This document shows positions 1 to 8,522 of a DNA stretch of 64,000 bases, one piece after another. Under the pieces are notes generated by a model, which was not told the DNA's origin, did no database searches, and was given only the letters and a program-made list of their open reading frames with translations. The stretch's first letter is position 1, and each line of letters starts with the position of its first letter. Position numbers and translations under genes: made by a program. The stretch comes from an uncultured Granulosicoccaceae bacterium (GTDB taxonomy: Bacteria; Pseudomonadota; Gammaproteobacteria; Granulosicoccales; Granulosicoccaceae), in contig CALHCI010000084.1 of NCBI GenBank assembly GCA_937931165.1, positions 21,741 to 85,740 of the forward strand. Direction: 5' to 3'.

Positions 1-712
1 GCTTGCCAAGCAACATATGAATCACCAGTCCGTCAGCGTCTAACCGTTCCATCGCCATACGACACAGTTCTTCGTGCGCCCGATGCATCGGGTTGCGGGT
101 TTGAAACGCAACCACACGATTCCAGCCGTTTGATTCGATTGACTGTCTGATTTGCTCTGCAGTACGGAAGGTATCCGGAAATTCGATTTCGAAGTAACTG
201 AAATTCAGCACTTCAATCGGGCCGGACAACAACACGTTGCCCTGCGCCATAAATTCTGCAACCCCCGGATGCTCATGATCGGTGGTGCCATAGACATGCT
301 GTGCAATAGACTCAAGTTCTGCATCGCTTAGCGACTCTACAGATTCGACTTGCTGCACCGCCAATACCGGCTCCCCGTCAACGTTTGGATCTTTAAGCGT
401 TATACGGCTACCGGCAGCAACCCCTGCTGCGGCACTTTCATTGATCAGGTTAAGTACCGGCGTCGGCCAGAACAAACCATCAGTGGTCTGCATAGACTCC
501 GCTACCGAAATCGCATTGGCTTTGTTCATGTATCCGGTTAACGGCGTAAAGTACCCCCCGCCAAGCATGACGGCATTGGCAGCTGTTGCCGAACTGACGG
601 TAACAGAACTGAGTGTTGCCGCCTCAGCGAGCAGCTTGTCACGAGAGGCACTGTCGCTGACATACAGCGGCATGAGCACATCTGATCCATGCGGGGCGAT
701 TAATTTCGACAT
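1..712 (-). CDS. sat: ATP sulfurylase (sulfate adenylyltransferase), 3' end beyond the window
   Basis: Forms adenosine 5'-phosphosulfate (APS) from ATP and sulfate, or runs in reverse in sulfur oxidisers. I translated the minus strand from the ATG at 712-710 (MSKLIAPHGSDVLMPLYV...). About 237 residues are present before the window edge. The N-terminal PUA-like domain is followed by the hallmark nucleotide-binding motif QTRNPMHRAHEE at about residues 202-213, which identifies the single-chain homo-oligomeric Sat family rather than CysD/CysN. The C-terminal catalytic half, with the expected GRDHAG motif, lies outside. The gene follows the PAPS-reductase-like gene on the same strand after a 66-bp gap, so the two may be co-transcribed for sulfate activation. 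Family assignment is secure; the direction of the reaction in vivo is not known. Confidence 0.93.
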   Translation of the reverse strand, partial: MSKLIAPHGSDVLMPLYVSDSASRDKLLAEAATLSSVTVSSATAANAVMLGGGYFTPLTGYMNKANAISVAESMQTTDGLFWPTPVLNLINESAAAGVAAGSRITLKDPNVDGEPVLAVQQVESVESLSDAELESIAQHVYGTTDHEHPGVAEFMAQGNVLLSGPIEVLNFSYFEIEFPDTFRTAEQIRQSIESNGWNRVVAFQTRNPMHRAHEELCRMAMERLDADGLVIHMLLGK

Positions 713-778
713 AAATTTATTCCAAAATCTTGAAACGGGTTTTCTCAGGCAATCGCAGTCAGTGGACCAACAAACTGA

Positions 779-1399
779 CTAGAAGTGATACATCGGGTAA
801 ACCGCACCGTCCGTTTTGCCTTTGTAGTTAAACTGACGCTTGGCCATTTTATGGTAGGGCAGATTTTTTTCACTCATATAAACCTGCACGTCTTTTTTAC
901 TCCAGCGGGCAAGCGGGTCAACTTTAATCAGTTTGCCTTCGACGTCAACACGGTTGCGCGGTTCCGGCGACGGGTCGACATGGTACACCGCGCTGATCCA
1001 GCATTTGTATTTTGCCAGACAATCATTGATATGCAGCAACTGAAAAGAACGGCCAGGCATATCCCGATAGTGCACCCACATCCGCTCGCAATGGTCGCGA
1101 TCACCTTGCGCTACTTCCGTCTCTCGACCGTCATTCATCACGACGTTGGTTAGCCCCAACTGCTCGACAATCTGTGCGCGATACTCGGCGCTTTCTTCAA
1201 ACACCGGCGGTCGCTGACAAAATACGACCGGTGTGGCCGGATCAATTTCAGAGACCATATTCAGCACACAAATGCTTGGTGCACGCAACGAAGAGGTGAT
1301 CACCGTTTCACCGGGGAACCTTTCCAGTATCAAGTGACGCAGCAACTCACTGGCGTTAAGCTCGCCACTGATCGAGCGAATTTCCTGTCTTAGGGACAT
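779..1399 (-). CDS. PAPS/APS reductase-family protein (CysH-like), atypical
   Basis: A 206-residue protein of the PAPS reductase/adenine nucleotide alpha-hydrolase fold. The start is taken at MSLRQEIRSISG; a longer reading frame to 1462 has a poor N-terminus. The N-terminal P-loop-like region (residues ~34-70, TVITSSLRAPSICVLNMV) and the following VVFCQRPPVFEES strand match the CysH core. Two features expected of working reductases are not seen: the C-terminal ECGLH-type catalytic cysteine, and the paired CC motifs that hold a 4Fe-4S cluster in APS reductases. Instead there is CLAKYKC in the middle and a short YPMYHF tail. Placement directly upstream of sat suggests sulfate metabolism, but the chemistry is uncertain. 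It may be a divergent reductase or a nucleotide-binding relative. Confidence 0.75.
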   Translation of the reverse strand: MSLRQEIRSISGELNASELLRHLILERFPGETVITSSLRAPSICVLNMVSEIDPATPVVFCQRPPVFEESAEYRAQIVEQLGLTNVVMNDGRETEVAQGDRDHCERMWVHYRDMPGRSFQLLHINDCLAKYKCWISAVYHVDPSPEPRNRVDVEGKLIKVDPLARWSKKDVQVYMSEKNLPYHKMAKRQFNYKGKTDGAVYPMYHF

Positions 1400-1549
1400 A
1401 TCGGGAGTCCAATCGGTACGACTTGAATTTATACCACTGCAGACTACAGCTCGCGACACCAATTGCGCACACTGCTAAACCGTCAGCGATAAAGTGAGAT
1501 CACAGCACAGCAGGTGCCGCTGTCGGTGCGGCGATAGCGCACCCCGCCC

Positions 1550-1567
1550 GCTATCAATCCCGATAGC
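1550..1567. other. Stem-loop between aglK and the cysH-like gene
   Basis: GCTATC (1550-1555) and GATAGC (1562-1567) form a perfect 6-bp inverted repeat with a 6-nt loop in the 190-bp gap downstream of aglK. No T-run follows on either strand, so it is not a classic intrinsic terminator. It could mark the operon boundary or be an RNA processing site. Confidence 0.35.
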
Positions 1568-1589
1568 AGGATATCGCGGTGGCGCGCTC

Positions 1590-2645
1590 CTAGAAGAGGT
1601 GCGCCCTGCCCGGATCAAACGAGAAGCTTACCTGCTGACCGGCTTTGATGTCGAGACTCTCCGCTGCGGCAAAGCGAAACGAAGTCTCACTCGCCGACTG
1701 AAGCTCTACCACCGTTTCAGTACCCAGTTGCTCGACCAGTGTCACTGTACCGGTTAATGGTCCGTTGGCATCGAGCATCATATGTTGCGGCCGTATACCC
1801 AGCCGCACGGCATCACCGGTGGATTTCTCCTGACTGACCAATCGCACACCAGTAGCACTGAGACCCTCTCCGTCGAACTGCCCTGTATCAGTACCGGCAC
1901 CGCCACTCAGCACGCCTTCAAAGAAATTCATCTTCGGTGACCCGAGAAACCCTGCGACAAACTCGTTGGCCGGTGCGTTAAACAGTTCCATCGGACTGCC
2001 CACTTGCATCACCCGGCCATCTTTGAGCACCACAATTTTGTCAGCCAGCGTCATCGCCTCGACCTGATCATGGGTGACATAGATGGTAGTAGCACCGAGT
2101 TGCTCGTGCAGCTTGGCAATCTCTACCCGTGTGTCGTGTCGCAGTGCAGCATCGAGGTTTGAAAGCGGCTCATCAAACAAAAACACATCCGGGTTGCGGA
2201 CAATTGCACGACCAATCGCCACGCGCTGACGCTGACCACCGGAAAGCGCTGCGGGACGACGATCAAGCAGATGTTCCATTTGCAGAATAGTTGCCGCCGC
2301 TTCTACACGCTGACGAATTTCGGCTTTGCTAAACCCCTGCAAATCCAGTGAAAAAGCCATGTTGTGGAATACAGTCATATGCGGGTATAACGCATAAGAC
2401 TGAAACACCATTGCTATACCGCGTTTGGACGGTGGCAAGTCCATCACAGGTCGATCAGCAATAAAGATTTCACCGCTGGATAAATTCTCAAGACCGGCGA
2501 TTAAGCGCAACAGGGTAGATTTGCCACAACCGGATGGCCCGACAAAAACAACAAACTCGCCGTGTTCGATATGCAGATCAACATCATGGATAACCTGAAC
2601 CTTGCCAAATGACTTGTTTACCCCTTTGAGTTCAACCTGAGCCAT
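1590..2645 (-). CDS. aglK: Alpha-glucoside ABC transporter, ATP-binding protein
   Basis: A 351-residue MalK/UgpC-type ATPase that energises sugar import (CUT1 family). Visible motifs are Walker A GPSGCGKST (~residues 37-45), the Q-loop, the signature LSGGQRQRVAIGRA (~135-148), Walker B VFLFDEPLSNLD (~155-166) and the switch His in YVTHDQ. The C-terminal ~120 residues match the OB-fold (TOBE) regulatory domain of MalK-type proteins, ending in FDPGRAHLF. It starts with ATG exactly after the stop of the alpha-glucosidase gene, as the last gene of the agl operon. The gene order (binding protein, two permeases, glucosidase, ATPase) matches the rhizobial aglEFGAK cluster, which is the reason for this name over malK or ugpC. 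Confidence 0.92.
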   Translation of the reverse strand: MAQVELKGVNKSFGKVQVIHDVDLHIEHGEFVVFVGPSGCGKSTLLRLIAGLENLSSGEIFIADRPVMDLPPSKRGIAMVFQSYALYPHMTVFHNMAFSLDLQGFSKAEIRQRVEAAATILQMEHLLDRRPAALSGGQRQRVAIGRAIVRNPDVFLFDEPLSNLDAALRHDTRVEIAKLHEQLGATTIYVTHDQVEAMTLADKIVVLKDGRVMQVGSPMELFNAPANEFVAGFLGSPKMNFFEGVLSGGAGTDTGQFDGEGLSATGVRLVSQEKSTGDAVRLGIRPQHMMLDANGPLTGTVTLVEQLGTETVVELQSASETSFRFAAAESLDIKAGQQVSFSFDPGRAHLF

Positions 2646-4196
2646 TTATATTTCCTCAAAGGTGGCGGTTAGAGATTCAAAATCAAAGCTGCAGCGCAGG
2701 GTTTGTTGCTCCGATACCCGATCAAACACAATCTGTTTCTCTGAGCCACTGAGTTCACTCATGGTATTAGCACTCATCAATGCCGGCTGATCTTTGCGCC
2801 ACGCTAAAAAAGCCGCAAACTCGTTATAAACAGATTCAGGCCTAGCTGCCTCATCAAGGGCTGCTCTTTGCAAATGCCGCTGATCAATCGGAAGCCAGGT
2901 GCTGTTAGCTCTTGAGAAATCACCATTTGGCGAATCGCCCTTCCACACCATCGGGGTTCGACAAGTATCCCGTCCGAGAAACACCGGAGCAAATTCAACA
3001 CCCCACGGATCCTGCATGTGCTCAACCGGGATATCACGCACATCCTGTAATGCTAACTCTTCCCCCTGATAGATACAGGTAGACCCGATCAAACAGGTTT
3101 CAAGCTGTAATAACAGTAGTTGCATGGCAGGCTGTTGCTCTTCTTTTAACCCCAGCGCTGCAAGCTGCCTGGTTGAGCTGCGAGGCACATCATGATTGGA
3201 AAATGCAAAACTTAATCGACCAGTACCATTAAACGCTTCTATGGCTTTAGTAATAGCGGACTTAAGCCCGTCGACATCTAAACCATCCCACTGCAGCAGG
3301 TTAAAGTTATAGGTGGCATGCAATCTACCGGGCGCGGTAAACGTCTGGCTCGCCAGTATGGGGTCATCACCATGCAGCTCACCCATCAAAAACCGATCAC
3401 CGTACTGATCAGCAACTTCTCTGAATGATTCACTGAACGTCTGAATGGCCGGCTGATTCAGTTGTGCCGTGTCATGCAGTTGCCGGAAGAACGGTTGCTG
3501 TTGTTGCGGCAGTGGCCCCGGAACAAAATCCGGATTGGCCTGGTTGTCTCTAAAAGGTGCACTGTCTGCGTTAATGGTATGCACGGCATCAAGACGAAAG
3601 CCGTCAACGCCGCGGTCAAACCAGAACCGCGCTACAGCCATTAATGCTTCACGCACTGCCGGATTAGCATGATTCAGGTTTGGCTGACTGCTTAAAAAAT
3701 TGTGCAGATAGTACTGCTGCCTGCGCGGTTCCCAGCTCCATGCCGGACCACCAAAAAATGACAGCCAGTTAGTCGGCGGGCCACCATCCGGCATCGGCTC
3801 TACCCAGTGAAACCAGTCGGCTTTTTCGTTATCTCTGGACTGTCGACTTTCCGCAAACCACACGTGCTGGTCAGAACAATGTGCAGGCACGATATCTACC
3901 ATCACTTTCAGACCAAGCTCATGCGCCTTTTTCAGCAGTGAATCAAAGTCTGCGAGCGTGCCGTACTCCGGATTTACATCGCAGTAATCAGAAACATCAT
4001 AGCCAAAGTCTTTTTGCGGGCTTTTAAAAAACGGGCTGATCCAGATCGCGTCGACACCAAGGCCGGCAATATAATCAAGGCGAGTAGTAATACCCGGCAG
4101 ATCACCAACCCCATCGTCATTGGAGTCCTGATACGAGCGCGGATAGATCTGATAGATAACCGCAGTTTCCCACCAGCTTAAGGCGTCATTCTGCAT
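2646..4196 (-). CDS. aglA: Alpha-glucosidase, GH13 family
   Basis: Cytoplasmic GH13 (oligo-1,6-/alpha-glucosidase type) enzyme of about 516 residues, expected to hydrolyse imported maltose, sucrose or trehalose. The (beta/alpha)8 N-terminus begins WWETAVIYQIYPRSYQDSN. Numbering from the ATG at 4196, the catalytic nucleophile is Asp203 in DGFRLDAVH, the acid/base Glu273 in MGELHG and the stabiliser Asp336 in FSNHDVPR. A GTG four codons upstream (4208) is an alternative start; I prefer the ATG because GGGTGG lies about 8 nt before it. There is no signal peptide, consistent with hydrolysis after ABC uptake. It is sandwiched between aglG and aglK with almost no spacing. Substrate preference cannot be read from the sequence. 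Confidence 0.93.
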   Translation of the reverse strand: MQNDALSWWETAVIYQIYPRSYQDSNDDGVGDLPGITTRLDYIAGLGVDAIWISPFFKSPQKDFGYDVSDYCDVNPEYGTLADFDSLLKKAHELGLKVMVDIVPAHCSDQHVWFAESRQSRDNEKADWFHWVEPMPDGGPPTNWLSFFGGPAWSWEPRRQQYYLHNFLSSQPNLNHANPAVREALMAVARFWFDRGVDGFRLDAVHTINADSAPFRDNQANPDFVPGPLPQQQQPFFRQLHDTAQLNQPAIQTFSESFREVADQYGDRFLMGELHGDDPILASQTFTAPGRLHATYNFNLLQWDGLDVDGLKSAITKAIEAFNGTGRLSFAFSNHDVPRSSTRQLAALGLKEEQQPAMQLLLLQLETCLIGSTCIYQGEELALQDVRDIPVEHMQDPWGVEFAPVFLGRDTCRTPMVWKGDSPNGDFSRANSTWLPIDQRHLQRAALDEAARPESVYNEFAAFLAWRKDQPALMSANTMSELSGSEKQIVFDRVSEQQTLRCSFDFESLTATFEEI

Positions 4197-4200
4197 TGTG

Positions 4201-5424
4201 TTATCCACCCTTCACCGAGCCTGCCAACAGACCTCGAATAAAATATCGCTGCATTGATAAAAATATAATCACCGGCACGATCATCGAAATAACCGCCGAC
4301 GCATTGAGCAGGTGCAACTGATCTTTAAAAGTACCGAGTTGTTTTTGCAGACGAATAGGAAATACCAGATCAGCAGAATCAGCCGGGCCGATATACAACG
4401 CCACAATCAAGTCATTCCATACCCACAAAAACTGGAAAATGCTAAAAGATGCCAGTGCCGGTACAGACAACGGAATGATCAGACGTGTAAAAATCTGCAG
4501 ATGACTGGCGCCGTCAATGCGCGCACTCTCGAGCAATTCCTTAGGCAATCCGACAATGTAATTGCGCAACAGGTAGATCGCCAGCGGCAACCCGAAAGCC
4601 GTGTGCGTAACCCACAAGCTGGCAAATGTTTTGGAGGCAACCTGACAGGTTTTGGTGACTTCGCAATCAGTCATCCATGCGTTAAGTGAAGTCGCCCATG
4701 AGGCAATACCACTAAAGCCCTGTAACACCGGCAAAAACGCGAGCTGTGTCGGCACCACCATTAATGAAACCACAATCACAAACAGCCAGTCACGCCCCGG
4801 GAAACGCATCCATGCAAACGCATAAGCAGCAAAGGCGGCAATGGTGATAGGAATAATGGTGGCAGGAATGGTAACAATAAACGAAGAGATCAACGCGTTC
4901 GGAACGTTTTTGTTTTCAAACAACACCTCTATGTAGGCATCTGTTCCAAATACAGGGTTTTGGTTAATAAACGCATCAATATTTTTTGGTTTAGGTGCTG
5001 TGGCTTCTGGAAACGTCCAGGTAAAATCACCATTCGACTGAAACACAAACTCGCCATCGCGCACATTCATGACTTCACCGGCAAATATCAACTGACGAAT
5101 AAGTTTGGTTTTGCCTTCTTTTTCAGGGTCGGGTACACGCCCTTTAAACAATATTGACTTAACGTCACCAGAGACTTCAAAACTGCCTCTGTCTTTATTC
5201 AGCCGCTCAAATATATTCCCACTCATGGTGACAAACGGCTCAGTCTCACCCTTGTTATGAGTACTAAAGCGATGCCCCAGTTCTGTGGGAGTAAACGCCG
5301 TCCAGAAACCGGAGGTTTTAGACGCCGTCTCGGACCGTAGTGATGTAGTGACCAGTGCAATAAAAGGCAGCACCCAGACAACAACAATCAAGGCCAGAAC
5401 AATATGCTTGAATGTTCGTGTCAT
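4201..5424 (-). CDS. aglG: Alpha-glucoside ABC transporter permease (AglG/MalG type)
   Basis: A 407-residue CUT1 inner-membrane permease. The first membrane helix (~residues 8-28) is followed by a long non-membrane stretch of roughly 140 residues (about 35-175), rich in charged residues and predicted to be periplasmic. The usual MalG-like five-helix core comes after it. The EAA loop that docks on the ATPase is visible as ELLESARIDGASHLQIFTRLIIPLS. The large periplasmic segment is longer than in ordinary MalG proteins and may contact the binding protein. It lies between aglF and aglA in the operon, 34 bp after aglF. Confidence 0.92.
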   Translation of the reverse strand: MTRTFKHIVLALIVVVWVLPFIALVTTSLRSETASKTSGFWTAFTPTELGHRFSTHNKGETEPFVTMSGNIFERLNKDRGSFEVSGDVKSILFKGRVPDPEKEGKTKLIRQLIFAGEVMNVRDGEFVFQSNGDFTWTFPEATAPKPKNIDAFINQNPVFGTDAYIEVLFENKNVPNALISSFIVTIPATIIPITIAAFAAYAFAWMRFPGRDWLFVIVVSLMVVPTQLAFLPVLQGFSGIASWATSLNAWMTDCEVTKTCQVASKTFASLWVTHTAFGLPLAIYLLRNYIVGLPKELLESARIDGASHLQIFTRLIIPLSVPALASFSIFQFLWVWNDLIVALYIGPADSADLVFPIRLQKQLGTFKDQLHLLNASAVISMIVPVIIFLSMQRYFIRGLLAGSVKGG

Positions 5425-5458
5425 TGTTTAGCCACCTCACAAATTAATTTCAGAGAAA

Positions 5459-6712
5459 TCAATGGCCAAGGTCCTTCTGTTCACGGCGTATGCGCCTGGC
5501 GTTGTAAATCATATTGGGAATCACCGTCACCATCAGCATGACAGCAATAGCGGCAAACAGGTTTTCGACATTATCACCACCCACCGACCAGTTATTGCGG
5601 GCGTTCTCCATCATGGTGGCGAGCAGGAGTTTGTCATCATCGTTGGCGGATAATGCATAGGGTATGTCGAACATCTTCAACACCAGAATGACCAGCGTGG
5701 TCCAGACCACGACTACTGTCGAAAAAATCTGCGGCAGCTTAACGCGGAAAAACATCTGAAACGGATTGGCACCATCGATTTTCGCCGCCTCTATGGTGTC
5801 TTCCGGTACTCCGCGCAGTGCTGCAGAAAAAATCACCATGGCAAAACCGGTCTGCACCCACACCAGAATCCACATTAAAAAGAAGTTACCCCAGAATTTT
5901 AAGCTGTATAACGGCTCGTTGTAGGCAGCAGTATGCCCGAGCATCGCTTTGAGCAAACCAATCTGATAGGAAGGTGTCAGGCCGTTGATCGCCTCCTGAG
6001 GTTGTATACCACCACCTGCAAAAATGTTGCGCCATATCACTGCAGCGCCCACAAACGAAATTGCCATTGGCACAAAGATAAGCGTTTTGGCTATGATGCC
6101 CCAGCGCACAGAGTCGGCCAGTACCGCTATAAGCAGCCCCAGTGAAATACACACCGTTGGCACCAGCACCAGCCACATAAGACTGTTGCGCATGGCGTAA
6201 CGAAACTGTTCGTAGCCAAGCGCTGATGAGTCCCACAAAAATGCATAGTTGCGCACCGTGCGGGTCCCATCTGCTTCCTGAAATGACAGGCTAAGCGTTG
6301 AAAACGCCGGTACAAATAAAAACAGTAGCAACAACACTAAGGCAGGGCCGACGAATATCCACGGCTGTATCGCCTCGATGATGTAGGTTTCCCGGCCGGT
6401 TGATCCTTTAGATGCGACACGTGCCAACCCCTGATTGAGCCAGTTGGTCAGCCAGAAGTATAAAAATGAAAGGCCTACCGCGATAAAGATAGAACGAATA
6501 GCAAAGCCGATTTTTGCAAACCGCTCTTGCGTATCAAACGTTGAAAATGACCAGTGATAGGTTTCGTGCAACCAGGTGCCAAACTGCACCATCCAGTTGT
6601 CCAGCGGAGAAGTGGCCACATAGGCAACGACACCGGTAATCGGCAGCACAAAAATGATGATGAGGGCGATGGCCAGACCGTTACCGGCAATTAGTGGCCT
6701 GTGTGAACCCAT
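5459..6712 (-). CDS. aglF: Alpha-glucoside ABC transporter permease (AglF/MalF type)
   Basis: A 417-residue CUT1 permease, the partner of AglG. The conserved EAA loop appears as DTIEAAKIDGANPFQMFFRVKLPQ near residue 320. The N-terminal ~110 residues hold two extra hydrophobic segments (about 10-32 and 70-88) around a hydrophilic loop, before the core that starts at IQPWIFVGPALVLLLLFLFVP. MalF of enterobacteria also has extra N-terminal helices, so this is within family variation. The 277-bp gap to the upstream binding-protein gene contains a dispersed GC-rich repeat, a likely site for differential expression of the abundant binding protein relative to the permeases. Confidence 0.92.
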   Translation of the reverse strand: MGSHRPLIAGNGLAIALIIIFVLPITGVVAYVATSPLDNWMVQFGTWLHETYHWSFSTFDTQERFAKIGFAIRSIFIAVGLSFLYFWLTNWLNQGLARVASKGSTGRETYIIEAIQPWIFVGPALVLLLLFLFVPAFSTLSLSFQEADGTRTVRNYAFLWDSSALGYEQFRYAMRNSLMWLVLVPTVCISLGLLIAVLADSVRWGIIAKTLIFVPMAISFVGAAVIWRNIFAGGGIQPQEAINGLTPSYQIGLLKAMLGHTAAYNEPLYSLKFWGNFFLMWILVWVQTGFAMVIFSAALRGVPEDTIEAAKIDGANPFQMFFRVKLPQIFSTVVVVWTTLVILVLKMFDIPYALSANDDDKLLLATMMENARNNWSVGGDNVENLFAAIAVMLMVTVIPNMIYNARRIRREQKDLGH

Positions 6713-6896
6713 TGTTTATTCCGTTGCAGAAGGTCAAAAGTTATGAAGAGGTACCCGGGGGCACCAGGTCAATCAGTGCTATGACAACAAACCAATCAGA
6801 GGAGGTTGCTGCAAAGCATGTTTGCCGCACTTATTGGGCATTTTTGCGCACTTATCCGGCCAGGCGCTAATCATTGAACAAGTCACGACCCGGGAA

Positions 6897-6941
6897 CCCC
6901 TCCCCGGTGCCTGGACGCTGACCCTCCGCAAGCGGGAGGGT
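6897..6941 (+). repeat. Dispersed GC-rich intergenic repeat, copy 1
   Basis: This element lies in the gap between aglE and aglF. It shares CCCTCCCCGG, then GACGCTGACC, then GCAAGCGGG in the same order and spacing with the element at 57403-57442. A diverged inverted copy occurs at 59096-59134. Internally CCCTCC and GGAGGG can pair to make a stem-loop. In the agl transcript (minus strand) it could act as a 3' stabiliser for the binding-protein message, as REP-like hairpins do elsewhere; that role is inference. Confidence 0.6.
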
Positions 6942-6989
6942 GTGATCATGCACCTGTTCTGTTGGCTTGCTTATACAAGCCAGACCCGG

Positions 6990-8327
6990 TTACTTAATTG
7001 CATCCCATGCGGACTGAATGTTGTCGGCAGTGGTTTTAGCATCCTGACCATTCGCGAACGCTGTCATTTCAGACCAGAAAGCACCTGCGCCAATGGCACC
7101 AGGCATCAGATCAGACGCATCGAAACGGAAAGTCGTCGCGTTAGACAGAATCTCACCCTGCTTGCGCAGCGCAGGTGTTGCATAGGCACCAAGATCCGCA
7201 CCTTTGTGGGCAGTCAGGAAAGTACCCTGTGACATCCATGCTTCGTGTGCAGATGCTTCTTTCATGTACTCGAAGAAAGCGCGGGTAGCCGGGCTGTCTT
7301 TAGTCATTGTCCAAAGTGTTCCTGCACCCAGCACCGGATTACCCAGATCAGCTTCTTCAAATGGCGGGAAGTAGAAGAAGTCTGCTTCACCATTAGCTAC
7401 CTCTTCACCTTTGTTCGGGAAGAAAGCCGGGATGAAAGAAGCCTGACGATGCATCATGCATGATGCAGGGCTCGAGAACAGACCTTTTGGCGCATCACCG
7501 AAAAACGTGGTTGCGACCGAAGAAGCACCACCGGCAACATAGTCGTCGTTACGAGAGAACTGACCGTAAAGTTCCATAGCCTTCAGAACTTCAGGACTGT
7601 TGAACGCCAGATCATTGGATACCCAGCGATCATAGTTTTCAGGCGTTGTGGTCCTGAGCATCAGATCTTCCATCCAGTCAGTCGCGGTCCAGCCGGTAGC
7701 GTTACCGGACTCAACACCGATACACCACGGCGTGTTGCCGTCTTCAACCATCTGGTCAGACAGCGCTAATAGCCCTTCCATAGTTGAAGGTATTTCATAA
7801 CCGTTGTCTTCAAACTGCTCAGGTGAATACCAAACCAGTGATTTCAGATCCATCTTGTAGGCAAAACCATAGAAGTCTTCTTTGCCATCTTTATCTGCGT
7901 AAGTGCCAAGCGCCACCCATGACGGACCTGCACCGTAGTTTTCAGCCATCCAGTCAGCTGATTCCTGACCCAGTGGTACCAAATGACCCTCTTTTGCCAT
8001 ATCACCAGCCAGACCCGGCTGCGGGAAGATAGCAATGTTAGGTGCGTTGTTAGAACGCAGGTCAGCAACAATCAGTGCCGCAAAGTCGCGTGAGCCGGAA
8101 TACTTAACCACAGCGCCGGTTGCCTTTTCAAAGCAGCTAACGGTGTTGGTGAGCATTTCTTCGTCTTTGCCCTCCATTGAACCCATGATGGTAATGACTT
8201 CACCGTCAAATTTACCGAGATCACCGAGTGTTGAAGGGGTGTCACAGACATCCGCCAGTGTTGGCCCTGCGAACAAGGTTGCAGCAGCAGCTAACACGCT
8301 GGCCGCTGTTCCTAGTTTAAATTTCAT
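6990..8327 (-). CDS. aglE: Alpha-glucoside ABC transporter substrate-binding protein
   Basis: A periplasmic family-1 extracellular solute-binding protein of 445 residues. The start is the ATG at 8327, preceded by GGAG at 8-nt spacing; the open frame upstream to 8399 has no credible start. The signal peptide is clear (MKFKLGTAASVLAAAATLFA, cleavage near GPTLA|DVCD). The mature protein has the two-lobed binding-protein pattern with many Trp and Tyr residues suited to sugar stacking (e.g. GWTATDWMEDL, YFPPFEEADLG). It is first in the agl operon and diverges from the LacI regulator gene, with two operator-like palindromes between them. Specificity for alpha-glucosides is inferred from the operon. 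Confidence 0.93.
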   Translation of the reverse strand: MKFKLGTAASVLAAAATLFAGPTLADVCDTPSTLGDLGKFDGEVITIMGSMEGKDEEMLTNTVSCFEKATGAVVKYSGSRDFAALIVADLRSNNAPNIAIFPQPGLAGDMAKEGHLVPLGQESADWMAENYGAGPSWVALGTYADKDGKEDFYGFAYKMDLKSLVWYSPEQFEDNGYEIPSTMEGLLALSDQMVEDGNTPWCIGVESGNATGWTATDWMEDLMLRTTTPENYDRWVSNDLAFNSPEVLKAMELYGQFSRNDDYVAGGASSVATTFFGDAPKGLFSSPASCMMHRQASFIPAFFPNKGEEVANGEADFFYFPPFEEADLGNPVLGAGTLWTMTKDSPATRAFFEYMKEASAHEAWMSQGTFLTAHKGADLGAYATPALRKQGEILSNATTFRFDASDLMPGAIGAGAFWSEMTAFANGQDAKTTADNIQSAWDAIK

Positions 8328-8356
8328 ATTGCTGTCTCCGGAGCGTGAAATAGACG

Positions 8357-8370
8357 CCAAAGCGCCTTGG
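8357..8370. promoter_or_regulatory. Operator-like palindrome 1 (LacI family)
   Basis: CCAAAGCGCCTTGG is a near-perfect palindrome with the central CG typical of LacI-family operators. It lies 30 bp upstream of the aglE start and shares CAAAGCGC(C/T)TT with a second site at 8492-8503. The divergently encoded LacI-family regulator is the obvious candidate to bind it. Position near the start suits repression of the agl operon. Confidence 0.6.
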
Positions 8371-8491
8371 AGCGTGGAGTATTCACCAGCCACCAACACC
8401 TGTCAACGGTGCAGGCAGCAATAGGCTGAAATAGTCGCTATTTGCCACTTTTTCCTTTGCACGACGTATCACCACAGACTATGATGCCTGA

Positions 8492-8503
8492 CCAAAGCGC
8501 TTT
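8492..8503. promoter_or_regulatory. Operator-like palindrome 2 (LacI family)
   Basis: The perfect 10-bp palindrome AAAGCGCTTT (8494-8503), preceded by CC, sits 20 bp before the chosen start of the LacI-type gene. With the related site at 8357-8370, about 134 bp away, it could allow loop formation and autoregulation. Binding by the adjacent regulator is inferred. Confidence 0.6.
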
Positions 8504-8522
8504 AAATTTTTATCATTTCCAC

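Noticed and set aside
6475..6690. Other-frame ORFs within aglF
   Set aside because: Composition is Cys/Trp/Arg-rich and unlike a real protein; the aglF frame fully explains the DNA.
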